Of a DNA stretch of 32,500 nt, positions 19,145 through 29,700 are shown piece after piece. Positions within the stretch are counted from its first letter, which is position 1; each line of letters opens with the position of its first letter. Source of the DNA: Chromera velia (lineage: Eukaryota > Sar > Chromeraceae); the NCBI GenBank assembly GCA_018398765.1, contig JAHBMJ010003531.1, positions 1 to 32,500 of the forward strand, in the 5' to 3' direction. Below the pieces are notes generated by a model. The model saw nothing but the letters and a program-made list of their open reading frames with translations. It ran no database searches and was not told where the DNA came from. Position numbers and translations under genes: made by a program.

Positions 19145-19219
19145 CAGGTGCATCAGGTGCATCTGGTGCAAAACAGGTGCATCTGGTGCAACTGTCTGGT
19201 TTGCATCTTTTCTGAGGTG
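19145..19219 (+). repeat. GGTGCA minisatellite
   Basis: The motif AGGTGCATC/TGGTGCAAA recurs about six times. A GGTGCT/GGTGCA array at 17009-17042 near the opposite end of the same TIR element uses the same core. Confidence 0.6.
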
Positions 19220-19240
19220 CACCTTTTCCAAGCCCTATCT

Positions 19241-19400
19241 ACAAACTTTGGAGGCTTATTTCTCATGATCTAAAAAGAGTTTGGAGCTCAAATTAGCAGT
19301 GTTTATATACCTTTTATAGGCTAAATTATAGCTCTGTAAGCACTGCTATTTTGAGCTCCTAACTTTTTCTAGATCATGAGAAAGAAGCCTTCAAAGTTTA
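19241..19400 (+). mobile_element. Long-stem hairpin, MITE-like
   Basis: The outer halves are reverse complements: AAACTTTGGAGGCTTATTTC and CTCATGATCTA on the left match TAGATCATGAG and AAGAAGCCTTCAAAGTTT on the right. Pairing continues inward through GGAGCTCAAATTAGCAGTG and CACTGCTATTTTGAGCTCC. The loop is about 40 bases. The TCTAGATCATGAGAAA motif also appears at about 19753-19768 in the neighbouring fragment. Confidence 0.6.
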
Positions 19401-19699
19401 TGGAATTTCGTGGAATTTAGACGAGTACATAGATTCTACAGCAAATTCCACTAAAATCCATTAAATTCCACTAAATTCTGAGGGTAAATTCCAATAAATT
19501 CCCGGGGAATTTAACTTAGTTTTGTAGGGTGTGGACACTACGTCAGGCTCACACAGAGGGGGGGGGTGACACGGCTCACTAGCATAGATTCCTTAGACAA
19601 GGCTGTATAATCAAAATTAATTAAATGTAATCACTTTTTAAAGAAGTTGATTGATTAGAAGCTCACATTACCGGTGTTTATATACATCTTAACTATAAA

Positions 19700-19972
19700 G
19701 CTTTACAAAGACTACGCTCTTAAATTGAATTATTTGAGCTTTTAATTTGTTCCAGATCATGAGAAATATAAGCTTTCAAAGTTTGTGGAGTTTAGTGCAA
19801 TCTAGACGAGCAGATTTCACGGTAAATTCCACTAAAATCCACCAAATTCAGCTTTAAATTCTAAGGGTAAATTCCACTAAAATCGACCAAATTCAGCTTT
19901 AAATTCTAAGAAACCAATGATAAAGGTATAAATCCCGCTAAATTCCACTAAATTCCCGGAAAATTTCTATAG
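19700..19972. repeat. Diverged fragment of the CCCTACAAAA element end
   Basis: It repeats the order AGATCATGAGAAA, TTCAAAGTTTGTGGA, TAGACGAG, AAATTCCACTAAAATCCA and AAATTCCCGG seen in the right TIR at 19370-19515. It contains a local duplication (AAATTCTAAGGGTAAATTCC and neighbours). Confidence 0.5.
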
Positions 19973-20191
19973 CTAGATGTATCACAGCAAAAAAAAAAAA
20001 AATAGAATTGGCTTAAATTATTTTTTTCTTTTTTTTGTTTTGTGCAACACCTAAGCAACACTTGTGCAACACCAAAACGACACTTATGCAATGTTTGAAT
20101 AACAGTTGTTTGTCACCTAATATCGTCAGGCAAAAAAAAAAAAAGTAAGCGAGAATCGGCTTTATTTTTTTTTTTGCTGTAATAGGCCTAG
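19973..20191 (-). mobile_element. MITE, CTAGGC family, copy C (inverted, diverged)
   Basis: The ends CTAGATGTATCACAGC and GCTGTAATAGGCCTAG are inverted repeats continued by poly-A and poly-T runs. The interior carries GTGCAACAC and CAACAGTTGTTTGTC-like motifs that match MITE A on the opposite strand. Another right-end piece of the family lies at 20632-20701. Confidence 0.45.
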
Positions 20192-20239
20192 GCGTTAGTA
20201 AATTGTGGTAATCATGTTTCTTGCACTAGGGATGTTGCA

Positions 20240-20470
20240 CTAGGCTTCGCACTATAGTAAGTAAAAATAAATAAAAGAAGAGAAAAAAATTTTTTTTTTA
20301 AATAATTTTTTTTTTTATTTATTATATGACATTCAATATGTAAGCAACTGTTGTTTAAGTATTGCAAGAGTATTGCATGGGGTGTTGCATTGAAAACCAT
20401 ATATACTTTTCAGTTCATATATAAATAAAGATTGGAAACTTTTTTTTTTATTATGGAGTGCATAGCCTAG
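20240..20470 (+). mobile_element. MITE, CTAGGC family, copy B
   Basis: The element is 231 bases long, with ends CTAGGCTTCGCACT and AGTGCATAGCCTAG. It is collinear with copy A (15967-16209), with the same poly-A and poly-T blocks and the shared CATTGAAAACCATATA and AGATTGGAAACTTTTTTT. No target duplication is visible. Confidence 0.7.
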
Positions 20471-20827
20471 TTCTTACACAGACTGTACAGTCACATAGCC
20501 TCTGCAGTCATGCAACGGTGTGAGTGTGTGTGTTTTTTAGATGGTTGATTGATCAGCATCTCCTGAGACAGGCAGTAGTACCTCTGGCATCAGTCGTTAC
20601 AATAAATACAAAACCTTTTAATCATTTCATGATTAAAAAAAAAAAATTAAGTGAGGACGGGCTTACATTATTGTTTTTTTTCTCTATAATAGGCCTAGGG
20701 GAATTTAACCCAGGTCTGTAAGGTTATTTGTTAGCTGACGGCGATAGCGTACCATGATAATGATTATGTTAGCAGCACTGATTGATGAATCAATTACTTA
20801 TAATTAATTTAAAAGGAATCCATTTTC

Positions 20828-21103
20828 CTAGGCGATGCCTAGGGCGACACACAGTGGTAAAAAAAAAAAGAATAGATATCGAGATTTTTTTTTCTTTTTT
20901 TTTTTTTTTAGTCTGCATAGTGGTCAAAAGTCCAAGCAAACTTACCAATTTATAATATACCAAAGGTAGGTTTTATAGTTAATTAGATGTGTTTTTATTG
21001 TATGTTTGGCACTTCAAATAAAATAATAATAAAAAAATAAAAAAGACTCTAATTAATTAGGCTTCTCCAGATTTTTTTTTTTTTATCACTGTGCATCGCC
21101 TAG
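20828..21103 (+). mobile_element. MITE with perfect 8-base target duplication
   Basis: The ends CTAGGCGATGC and GCATCGCCTAG are inverted. Homology continues as CACAGTGGTAAAAA versus TTTTTATCACTGTG after an extra 11 bases on the left. CCATTTTC flanks both sides (20820-20827 and 21104-21111). The 8-base duplication indicates hAT-type mobilisation. It shares the CTAGGC start with the A/B/C family but little interior sequence. Confidence 0.8.
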
Positions 21104-21443
21104 CCATTTTCGAAGTGTTTCAATATAAAAATTACTAAAAAAATTAGAAAATTGAGGGCCCTAAGACTAGCTCTGGGGACATATTTTAGAAATGACAGTC
21201 TTGTTCCCGTCGACGGTGCCGCGTCGGTGCAAATCCACTCCAATCAAGTACCATACTGCTTAACAGAGACAAACACTGGCATATGTATTTATATGTCTGT
21301 CGGTCTGTATGCTGTGCAAGCCCCAAAAGGTTTCATTTCCTCTTTCCAACACACCCTAGCGACTAGGTTCATACAGCTTCTCAATCGACTGAATTAACAA
21401 TCAAACGGTTGTGCGCAGCGTGCCCTGTGAGGGCATCCTGTTG
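21104..21443. other. Non-coding interval
   Basis: Beyond the target duplication I see no gene, repeat or signal here. Short open frames look like chance. Confidence 0.5.
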
Positions 21444-21475
<32 letters not shown>

Positions 21476-22451
21476 AGGATGCCTAACCCCAGTTGGAGCG
21501 CTAAGCTCCCGGGCGGCACATACATGCATGGTTGTTGTTTGTTCAGTCGCCGGTGGAGTTGATCAGTTAATCACTTTCTAGAATAGGGAGACAGGCATCA
21601 AAGAGACAGACCGGATGCGAGCGTAGAAGCGATCGAATGACATTACGGATGAAGAGTTCAGATGTACTTGCACCGGGGAGTGGACAGTTACAATCATTTG
21701 AATTAATGGATTCCAGCTCAGCCAGGCAGTGCAGGAATTCTCTTTCATCCAGCCACTTGGCACATGAAGAAAGTCTATGCATGAAGTCATCAACACACCG
21801 AATACAAGAATCATGTACACAGAGTTTGTGATCGTTACATTCAACAGACACAGCACTGCTTTCGCCTTTGGGTCAAATGAGAGCAGACGTAAGAAACCGA
21901 ACAGAGAGCCGTCGGTTACTGTGAGAGCAGATCGAGGGAGGGCGGAAAAGGAGTAGAGACCAGAGGCGGATTTGTTGCAAAGAAGAAACACAAACATGCG
22001 ATGAGAGGAGGGAAAAGCTTGTTGAAGGGGGGCGAGCTTGGCAAGAGGAGGGAAATGTGAAGAAGCGATAGCCCCCGCCCGCCGCGTGCAGACCTCTTCC
22101 GCAACTGCATGTCTAGCTCTGTCCTTAAAGAAGAGAGAGCCGGTGCCATGAACTCTCCGTCGCTGCTGCCCGCTGGTGCCAGGGTGTTGCGGCACTCCCA
22201 CCCCTAACGAACAAACAAAATCCAGACCAGCCCAACGAAGCAGCCGCAAGGAGGCTCTCGAAAACTCTGGACAAGTGTTTCCCTTCCAGGCACGCGGCAT
22301 TGCAACGGGAACAGTGTGCATGGTTTGCGAGAGCGAGCACCACCAGTCGGCCACTCTAGAGCAAAGACGGGCTTTTGCAGGAAGCAGGCCGAAAATACAC
22401 AGGGAGGGCAAACGAAGACTGCGAGCAGACAGACGGCCAGACCAGCGTGCA
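21444..22451 (-). mobile_element. LINE 3' end, copy 2
   Basis: This is the inverted counterpart of 671-1687, ending at low coordinates in the (CTAA)n tail (21444-21475 as TTAG repeats). It is 5'-truncated at about 22451, and GCATCC occurs at both borders (21433-21438 and 22449-22454), a possible short target duplication. One frame on the coding strand is open for 295 codons (21578-22465), but its composition is poor. A second frame (21567-21851) is cysteine-rich (CNDHKLCVHDSCIRCVDDFM, then SSCAKWLDEREFLHCLAELE) and matches copy 1, making it the better candidate for the end of the LINE protein. No reverse transcriptase is present. Confidence 0.75.
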
Positions 22452-23331
22452 TCCCATCTCCACACGATTCATTCAGGAGAGGAAAAGACCTTTCAACGGA
22501 GAGGTGAGGAGACAGATGCATCGTACATGAATTCTCAACACCGTCCCTCACTCATGAATTAAGCCTCGTGTGAGAACACGAGAGGAAGTGGATCCATTCC
22601 GCTGTACATTCAGTGACATACAGACAAAACACACCGAGCGAGTCATTGACCTTTCATGCTGTCGAATCAGAACAAAAAATCAAGAAACTGAAGAATGTGA
22701 GAGACAACGACTTGACGAAAAAACTGCAGTCAAAGCATCAGTCACGAACGCTTGCGATTGTCCATCTCAATCACGTGTTTTTGTTTGACAAGTTGCTCCA
22801 TTCATCCACAGATCCGATTGTACCATGCAGATAAAACAAGAGCGCGTTCATTCACCATTTACACAGAAGAAATCCTTGATGTGGAACAATCAATCAATTT
22901 GAAATCCTTTCCGCACACTTCCGCGTTTCTCTTTCATCGTCAGAGAATGCACCTTTATGCCTCCCCTGGCTACTACACATTGTCCCAACGAGGTCGCGTG
23001 GGGTTTGGATTGAGAACACTGGCCACGATGTCTCGGGATTCATTGACACGATCATTTCTCCATGCAGTCTCCTTCATTTGAATGAAAAAAGGGAGTCAGA
23101 CAGGCCACTTCATCAAGCCTCAGACTCCATGCTGAAGCCCTAGGAGACTCTCAGTCGTTTACCTTGCTCATTTAGGTGAATGACTTTAGTGACGCCTTTC
23201 TTCATTCTGGCTTGTTTGAATGTCTAGGTTCACTGATATTCTATTGAATTCTTTATAGTGCACTTGCCGGAAAGAAAAAAAGAAGGCAGAAAGACACTGT
23301 GTCCCCCCGCTCTGTGAATTCCTTTGCTCCC
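22452..23331. other. 3' flank of the glycosyltransferase-like gene
   Basis: No gene is convincing in either orientation. The part next to 23331 is probably the 3' untranslated region of the minus-strand gene. I see no canonical AATAAA on that strand. Confidence 0.4.
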
Positions 23332-23704
23332 TCAGGACCTCACAACCTTCGGTTTCTTTTCTTCCAGCTGAAAGTCCTCTAGGTTCACCTCTGCTGAAGC
23401 TCCAGACGGCGCGGTTTGCTGTCGTGTCTGTGCCCCCTGAGACAACCACCCAATCTCTCCGTACAGCGCCACGATTTGGGACTCCGTCTGAGGCACGAGG
23501 TCCTCTCCCGTCAGGCTTTCTCTCCTTGCTGCTACCTCCATCGTGTTCGCCTTCCGAACTTTCTGCTTCCTCTGCTTGTCGAGGACCTCCCACGCCTCCC
23601 TCCACACACCCACGGGACAGGGCTGCTTCGCACAGGACTGGAAACGCAGAAGCCCCGGGAAGGCGTTGGCAAATCTCTCGAAGCTTTCTCTGTGGATGCA
23701 TAAC
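23332..23704 (-). CDS. Terminal exon with stop codon
   Basis: It gives 124 codons to TGA: a short N-part with cysteines ([20 protein letters not shown]), a basic helix ([16 protein letters not shown]) and a polar end ([13 protein letters not shown]). The acceptor is TTTTTGCAG. Confidence 0.7.
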
Positions 23705-24127
23705 CTGCAAAAACCCAGAGACAGACAGACAATATAACAGATTTTTTTTTCCTTTCTTTTTTGTTTTCAATCATACAGCAAACAAGAAAAGAAATCATAC
23801 GGACCAACCAAGACACTGAGATGAGAACAAAACGAATTCACCATATGTAGGAATTGTGCCTGCCTCTCTGTCTGTGTTTCTGCCTACTTGCCAACCTGCC
23901 GACCTGCCTGCCTATAAATGAGTGCTGTCCCTTTGGCTCTGCACAAATCTGTCCTCTCTGCTTTTCATCCGTTTCCTTTTGTTTTGCGAATGATTCGGTA
24001 TCTCAACGGTTGCCCTTCCCCTCTTCCAGACGTCTCTGCCGAGAGACAGACTGCTCGACTTCTTTTTTGTTTTCCTTCCTCCTCAAACGGACAGATTATA
24101 TTGGTTTTTTTTTCTAGAGAGACAGGC

Positions 24128-24167
<40 letters not shown>

Positions 24168-24279
24168 GGACAGACGGACAGACAGACACACAGACAGAGA
24201 GACAGACACACAGACAGACAGACAGACGGACGCACAGACAGACAGACAGACAGACAGGCAGGCAGGCAGACAGACAGAC

Positions 24280-24354
<75 letters not shown>

Positions 24355-26714
24355 TGGACGGACAGACAGACAGACAAATGGACGGACAGACAGACAGACA
24401 GACAAATGGACGAACAGACAGACAGACAGACAGAAAGACAGACAGACCTGACGAGGAAGACCAGCATAACAGAGTAGCAGAAGGGAAAGAAGAGGAGGTA
24501 GAGGATCATCAACATGCCTAGCCGCATCTCAAAAGCCCCTGTGTCCTGCAGGAAGGAGGGAAAGACAGAAAGGAAACGGTCTGAGAACTGTAAAGTTCAA
24601 ACGGAATACCAGAAAAAAAAATCATCATGATGGTATTTCTTCTTGTCGTGCTGGTACTGGAAGCTACACGGTGAACAGCGAACCAAGATGCGATTGAGTC
24701 ACAGCATATAGCCATCCTTAGGATCCATGCATGAGGCTCAAGCATGCAAGCATGGATGAGGGAGGCAACGGCAAACAGACTGGCGATTGGAAAAGAAAAG
24801 CGATGGAAAGTGTACTCTTTGGAGAACAGCAAATGGACAGAGGTCGGTCGGAAAATTATGAATGCATGTAAAGAAATGCCCCCACTGACCCACTCACCGA
24901 TATGGGACGAGGCAGCAAGGACAGGTAGAGCGCCGCCCCAGCAGCAACCACACACACGACAGAGAGAATGAGGGTCCCAACACGCTCCATTCGAATCGCA
25001 CGTCTTCGGAATCTCTCCCCGTAGCTCATTGCGATGATCTGGAGTTGACCCCTTCCTGCAGACCTAGGCGTCCCCTCCCCCCCTTTTGGTGTTGTCCCCC
25101 CTGCCTTTGGTGTTCCTGGTGTCTCTGTGCCACCTGCCTTAGGCGTTGCTCCGCCGACTTCTGGTGTCTCGGGTTTTCCACCGTTTCCCCCTTCCTCGTC
25201 CCCCTGTAAATCGTCCTCTATCTCTGCCGACATTCCTTGATGGAATGAGACTCTGAAGCCACCCAGGCTCCTTCGAGATTGGGGCGTCTCTGCCCCCTGG
25301 CTCCTGCCCTTTTCTAGTGATGCTTGGCTTTTTGAGTTTCCGTCCTTGGACTCGCTGTTGTTCGCACTCTCCAGAAGGACATTTGCAGCCGGGGAACGCG
25401 CTTTGATGGCCTCGGGGGACGTGTCTGATACGGGAACTTCGATGAGTCCCTGCTTTGGCCTCGATTGAGGGGACTCAGCAGAAATAGGAGACGGCGGAGC
25501 GGCGAGATTTGCGGGAGAGCGTCCCTTAACCTCAGGAGACGGATCAGAGACAGGCATTTCTACAAGAGGCCCCTCTGTTTCTCTGCTCTGCGGGTCACCT
25601 ACAGGGGTGGGAGCAGATGGTAGAGACGGCAGATTGGCTGGAGACCGTCCTTTGATCTCAGGTGAGGGGTCTGAGACGGGTACCTCGATTAGAAGACCCC
25701 TGCCTGACTGCGAGTGTTGTGGTGTGGGGCTGGAGGGGCTCTTTTTCAGAGAGGACATTCTAGGGACGGCCTTCACAGGACTGGAGGGAAGATGAGGGAG
25801 ATTAGCGGGGGATCTTCCTTTGATCTCAGGGGACTGATCAGAAACTGCTGTTTCAAACAGATTCATTCCGTCGGGTTGCCATGGGGCACCTTTGCCTAGC
25901 CCTGGGGTGGAGGGACTCGATGCACCCCCTGGGGAGGGAGCGCCCCCCCAACCGTCTCTGAGAGCGGCTCGGCTGGCAGATTTGGCACGTGGAGTGCCTA
26001 CCTCGGAGGCTCGTCCTGTGACAGCAAGGGATATTCTCCGTCCAACAGCCCGGAAGGACGTTGCGATGAGTGCCGCCTGTTGTCTGACGAACTTGTCCTC
26101 CACGTCTGCAATTGAGAGGCTCTCTTTTGGACTGTAGAAGAAAAACCAGTCCACCAACGCACCCAGAGGCTGCACAACTGCCAGAGCAGCTGTGGCAAGC
26201 ACGCAGGAGTTAGCCAGTTTCACGCCCCGGACTGGGTCTGTGAGTTGGGTCGGAAGCAATCCATCGGGCAGAAGGAAGACGACCACGGGGATGAGGATAT
26301 GAAAGCACACGATCAAAACACTGCCAAGAAGGGGAGCGTGCGGGTTGCGCTGAGTGAAGGCCAAGAGCGAGAATACAGGATGGTCCCGAAGCCAGATTTG
26401 TCTGCATGGTGGTATGGGATAAATCAAAGAGGAGGCGTTAGCGTACGTGAAAGTTGATGCAAGAAGGGAACGGGGGAGATGTGCGACCTTCCGTGCTAAG
26501 ACCGCAAAATAGAGGAAGACTGACTGGTCGGGACACGACAGCAATGGAGACAGACAATAAAAACAAAGTGGACAAAGGAGTCACATAAAATAAAGCTGCC
26601 GACTGACGATAGGATTTTGTGCCATTTCCAGATCACAAAAGTTACTCTGCAACCATGAATAACGGATACAAAGGCAGGTCAATACACAAACATAACTCGG
26701 ATCACGTCCGTCAT

Positions 26715-26777
<63 letters not shown>

Positions 26778-29700
26778 CAGAGAGAAGAGAGAAGAGAGTC
26801 GAAAAAAGAAGAGAGAGAAAGAGATGGAAGGTCGAGTGGCCCTGTGCAACGCTCTCGATGGATAAGACAATCAGGAAATCCAGGTGTTCATGCACGCACA
26901 CACACACACACACACACACGCATGCATGTATGCATACATGTATGTACGTATCCACCCACCTATTCGGCAACCTGCGTGTGGAGGCTGCAGGCATCGCCGC
27001 CTGCTCCTTTGCGGCCTCTTCCCGGGCAGCCTCTCGCTCTCTGCATCAAGAGGCAAGGGGAAAAGGTAAGACGAGTGACCTCCAGGCTCAAATGCATCCA
27101 CAGTGTTAAAACCAAATACTTGGGGGGAAATGCGTCGCGCCAGAACGGTACGAGGTAGAGAAGAAAGAAAGAAAGCAATTGTTTGAGAAAGGCGAAAACG
27201 AAGGAATGCAAAACAATGCACTTCGGGGAGATTAACTGACTGTGCAGTGCGCGTAGCAGCGCTGAGGGCATCGGAGATTCCCCTCACGATCCGGGCACTG
27301 CCTGTTGACCTGACTTGCCAGTCTGCTGAGTCCATTTCAGATCGGCTGGGTGATCTCCTGGCAGACCATTGTCTTTCAATTTGGCTCTCTTGGGAATCCC
27401 CTCTGAAGAACCCGTCCATCGAGGCCTGGGAATCGGGGGGACGAGCAACACTCCGGCGTGACGGTCGAGACGGTGTTTGGGCCTTCTCCTTTTCTCGTTC
27501 CTCTTCGTCAGGACCCAGGGCGAAGAGAAGTTGTTTTTTGCTGGGAGACCGGGCAGACAGGGGCAGATGCCCACTAGGCGACTCTTCTTCTTCCTCTTCC
27601 CCCTCGGGTTCGAATTCAAGAGGCCCCAGGGGAGGGGGGCGGCCTCCGGCTTGAACAGAGGGGCCAGTGGGGCCGTCTGTGGAGTCTAAGCGACCTAGTG
27701 GAGGGGGTCTGTTTCTCTCAAGAATACTATTTTTTCTTCTCAGGGGCACTTCTCCTAGGTCCAGATCTTCTTCCTCCTCTGCTTCCTCTGGTGGGGGCAT
27801 TTGGTGGTGCCTTTCCGGAAGAAATCCTACCAGTGTAGGTCTCTTGGGAGATGAGGGGGGCATGTCCACCTTCACATTCACATTCCCTTCCCAACTATCT
27901 GGCCTAGGAATCCCGTCTCTGTCACCTGAAGGGACAACCTCTGCCACAGGAATCTCATCTTCGTCTCCTGCAGGGACAGGGGCGTGCCCGGCAGTGGAGT
28001 TCTGAAGGAATCGAACGGCAGAGCCCGCAGACTGTCCAAGATTCCGTGATGACCCTCCGAAAGGGAGTCGGAGTGCGCTTCGAACACTTGGAGGCCCAGG
28101 CTGATCGTTCGGGCTTGCTGCTTTTCTGTTGGGTGTCAGGGGTGACGCAGGCAGTGAACGTTTACCTCCCCCTCCAATGGGAATACCAAAAAGACTAAAA
28201 CGCGAACCCCCACTACCCCTTATCATAGACTTGCTGGGTGATTTGGGAACTTTATTTCCGTTGTCTGTGTCTTTCTGAACGAACATCGAGTCATCAAACA
28301 TCTGACGCGAACGGAATCTGTATGTCCGAAAACTCATCGTCAACGATGCACGACGATGCTTTCTGCCGAGCTCTCGGAAGCTCCGTAGATCTTCTACCAC
28401 CTGCACAGAAAGACGCGCACAAAAAGACAACACCGGGGAAAATCATGAAACGTGTCTGCAGAATATCAAAACAAAATGTAAATTGATATAGTGACGAGCT
28501 GCGAACATAGAGAAGAGACAGATTGATGGGTTCACAACAGTCACTCAACCGACGGACCTGCAAAGTAGGAGCAACTGGTCCTCTCTGTACAGACGAGCAG
28601 GCTGCCGTGCTCTCATCCCACGACCAGCCTGCGCTCTCAACATCCCTCCAGAACCTCTTCGTTCGAGATCCCACTAAACGATTATTGCTCCCCCTGCTTC
28701 CCCTATTCCTGGTGCTCCCAGTACTTCCCCTAGGCCCTGCCCCCTGTGCTCCTACAACCCCGGTGAGTCCAGCCCCTTCCCCCCCCTCCCCCTCTTCTGC
28801 CCCTTTCCCGACCACTTTCCGTCTCCAGCAGCAGAGACGAAAAAGAGACTGAGGCAACCAGAGGGCAATCACATGCTGGGCCCTGCGTCCGCACGAGAGG
28901 ACCTCCCAGGCAGCTCCCTTTGGTATTCTCTGGCCCTCCATGTGAGCTCGGGCACGCGCAGCAAGCCCGGCCACCCGCGGTGCAAAACAGAAGGCGTCCA
29001 TTCTGAAGGCAACCAGAGAGACGAACAGGAGGATGATCAACTTCAAGTTAGTCAGGTGTGCTCGAGACGTCATTCGACGCGGGGACAAAAGCACAGCAAC
29101 AGGATCAAGAGGTTCCTTTCGAATTTATGTGTGTCGTCCTCCCTGCTCCCTCTCTCTCTTCTGCTTCCTGCTGAGCCACATACAAAAAAAACGGACCAAC
29201 CGACCTGCTCTCATTGTTCCTCTGGTATTGCACGTCCTCGTTTTGGGCATGCGGGCCCCAGTACTTTTCTGGAAGAGCGCTCCTGAGGCAGGAGGAGGGA
29301 GAACATAGTACAGTAGCGTGAGGAGACAATACACAGGCAGTAAATTAATGGAATGAGGAGCGGAGAGTCTCAGGTCATAGAACGTTGAAACGATCTGCAT
29401 GCAACAATGCAACACAATTTTTGCATTCCAACAACAGGCCTCTAAAGTTCCGGCCGACTGAAACAATCCTGAAGAGCTGACACACATTCCCTCCCTCCCA
29501 TCAAAAGAGAGAGAAACGGAACAAGTCACACTGACCAGACAACCATCCAGATCAACCCCCCCACGATGATGCACACGAGAGCCGTGATTTGGCTCTGCAC
29601 ACCAGTCTCTCCAGGATTTTCCGTTTTCGGCAGAAGCGGAAGGATCCAGTAGACCAAGAAGGCGAAGAAGAACAGACCCATCACCTTCACGGCAGTCCAT

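Larger units (their letters stand above)
16843..19529. mobile_element. 2.7-kb long-TIR element with CCCTACAAAA ends
   Basis: Bases 16843-16990 and about 19395-19529 are inverted copies starting CCCTACAAAA at the outside. They are built from repeated TTTAGTGGAATTT-like units (complement AAATTCCACTAAA). The body contains GGTGCA/GGTGCT minisatellites near both ends (17009-17042 and 19145-19219), a 160-base hairpin (19241-19400) and no recognisable transposase. A related right-end fragment lies beside it at 19700-19972. A target duplication is not evident. A foldback-type or composite element is the best description. Confidence 0.55.

Noticed and set aside
21578-22465. 295-codon open frame in LINE copy 2
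   Set aside because: The composition is not protein-like, copy 1 does not keep it open, and a different frame shows a better conserved cysteine pattern.
23965-24527. Long frames rich in Cys-Leu-Ser-Val or Arg-Gln-Thr-Asp
   Set aside because: They are translations of the GACA microsatellite in any frame.
28999-29001. ATG at 29001 as the start of a separate gene
   Set aside because: It is one base inside a strong acceptor (pyrimidine tract then TTCAG), and splicing there keeps phase with exons on both sides.
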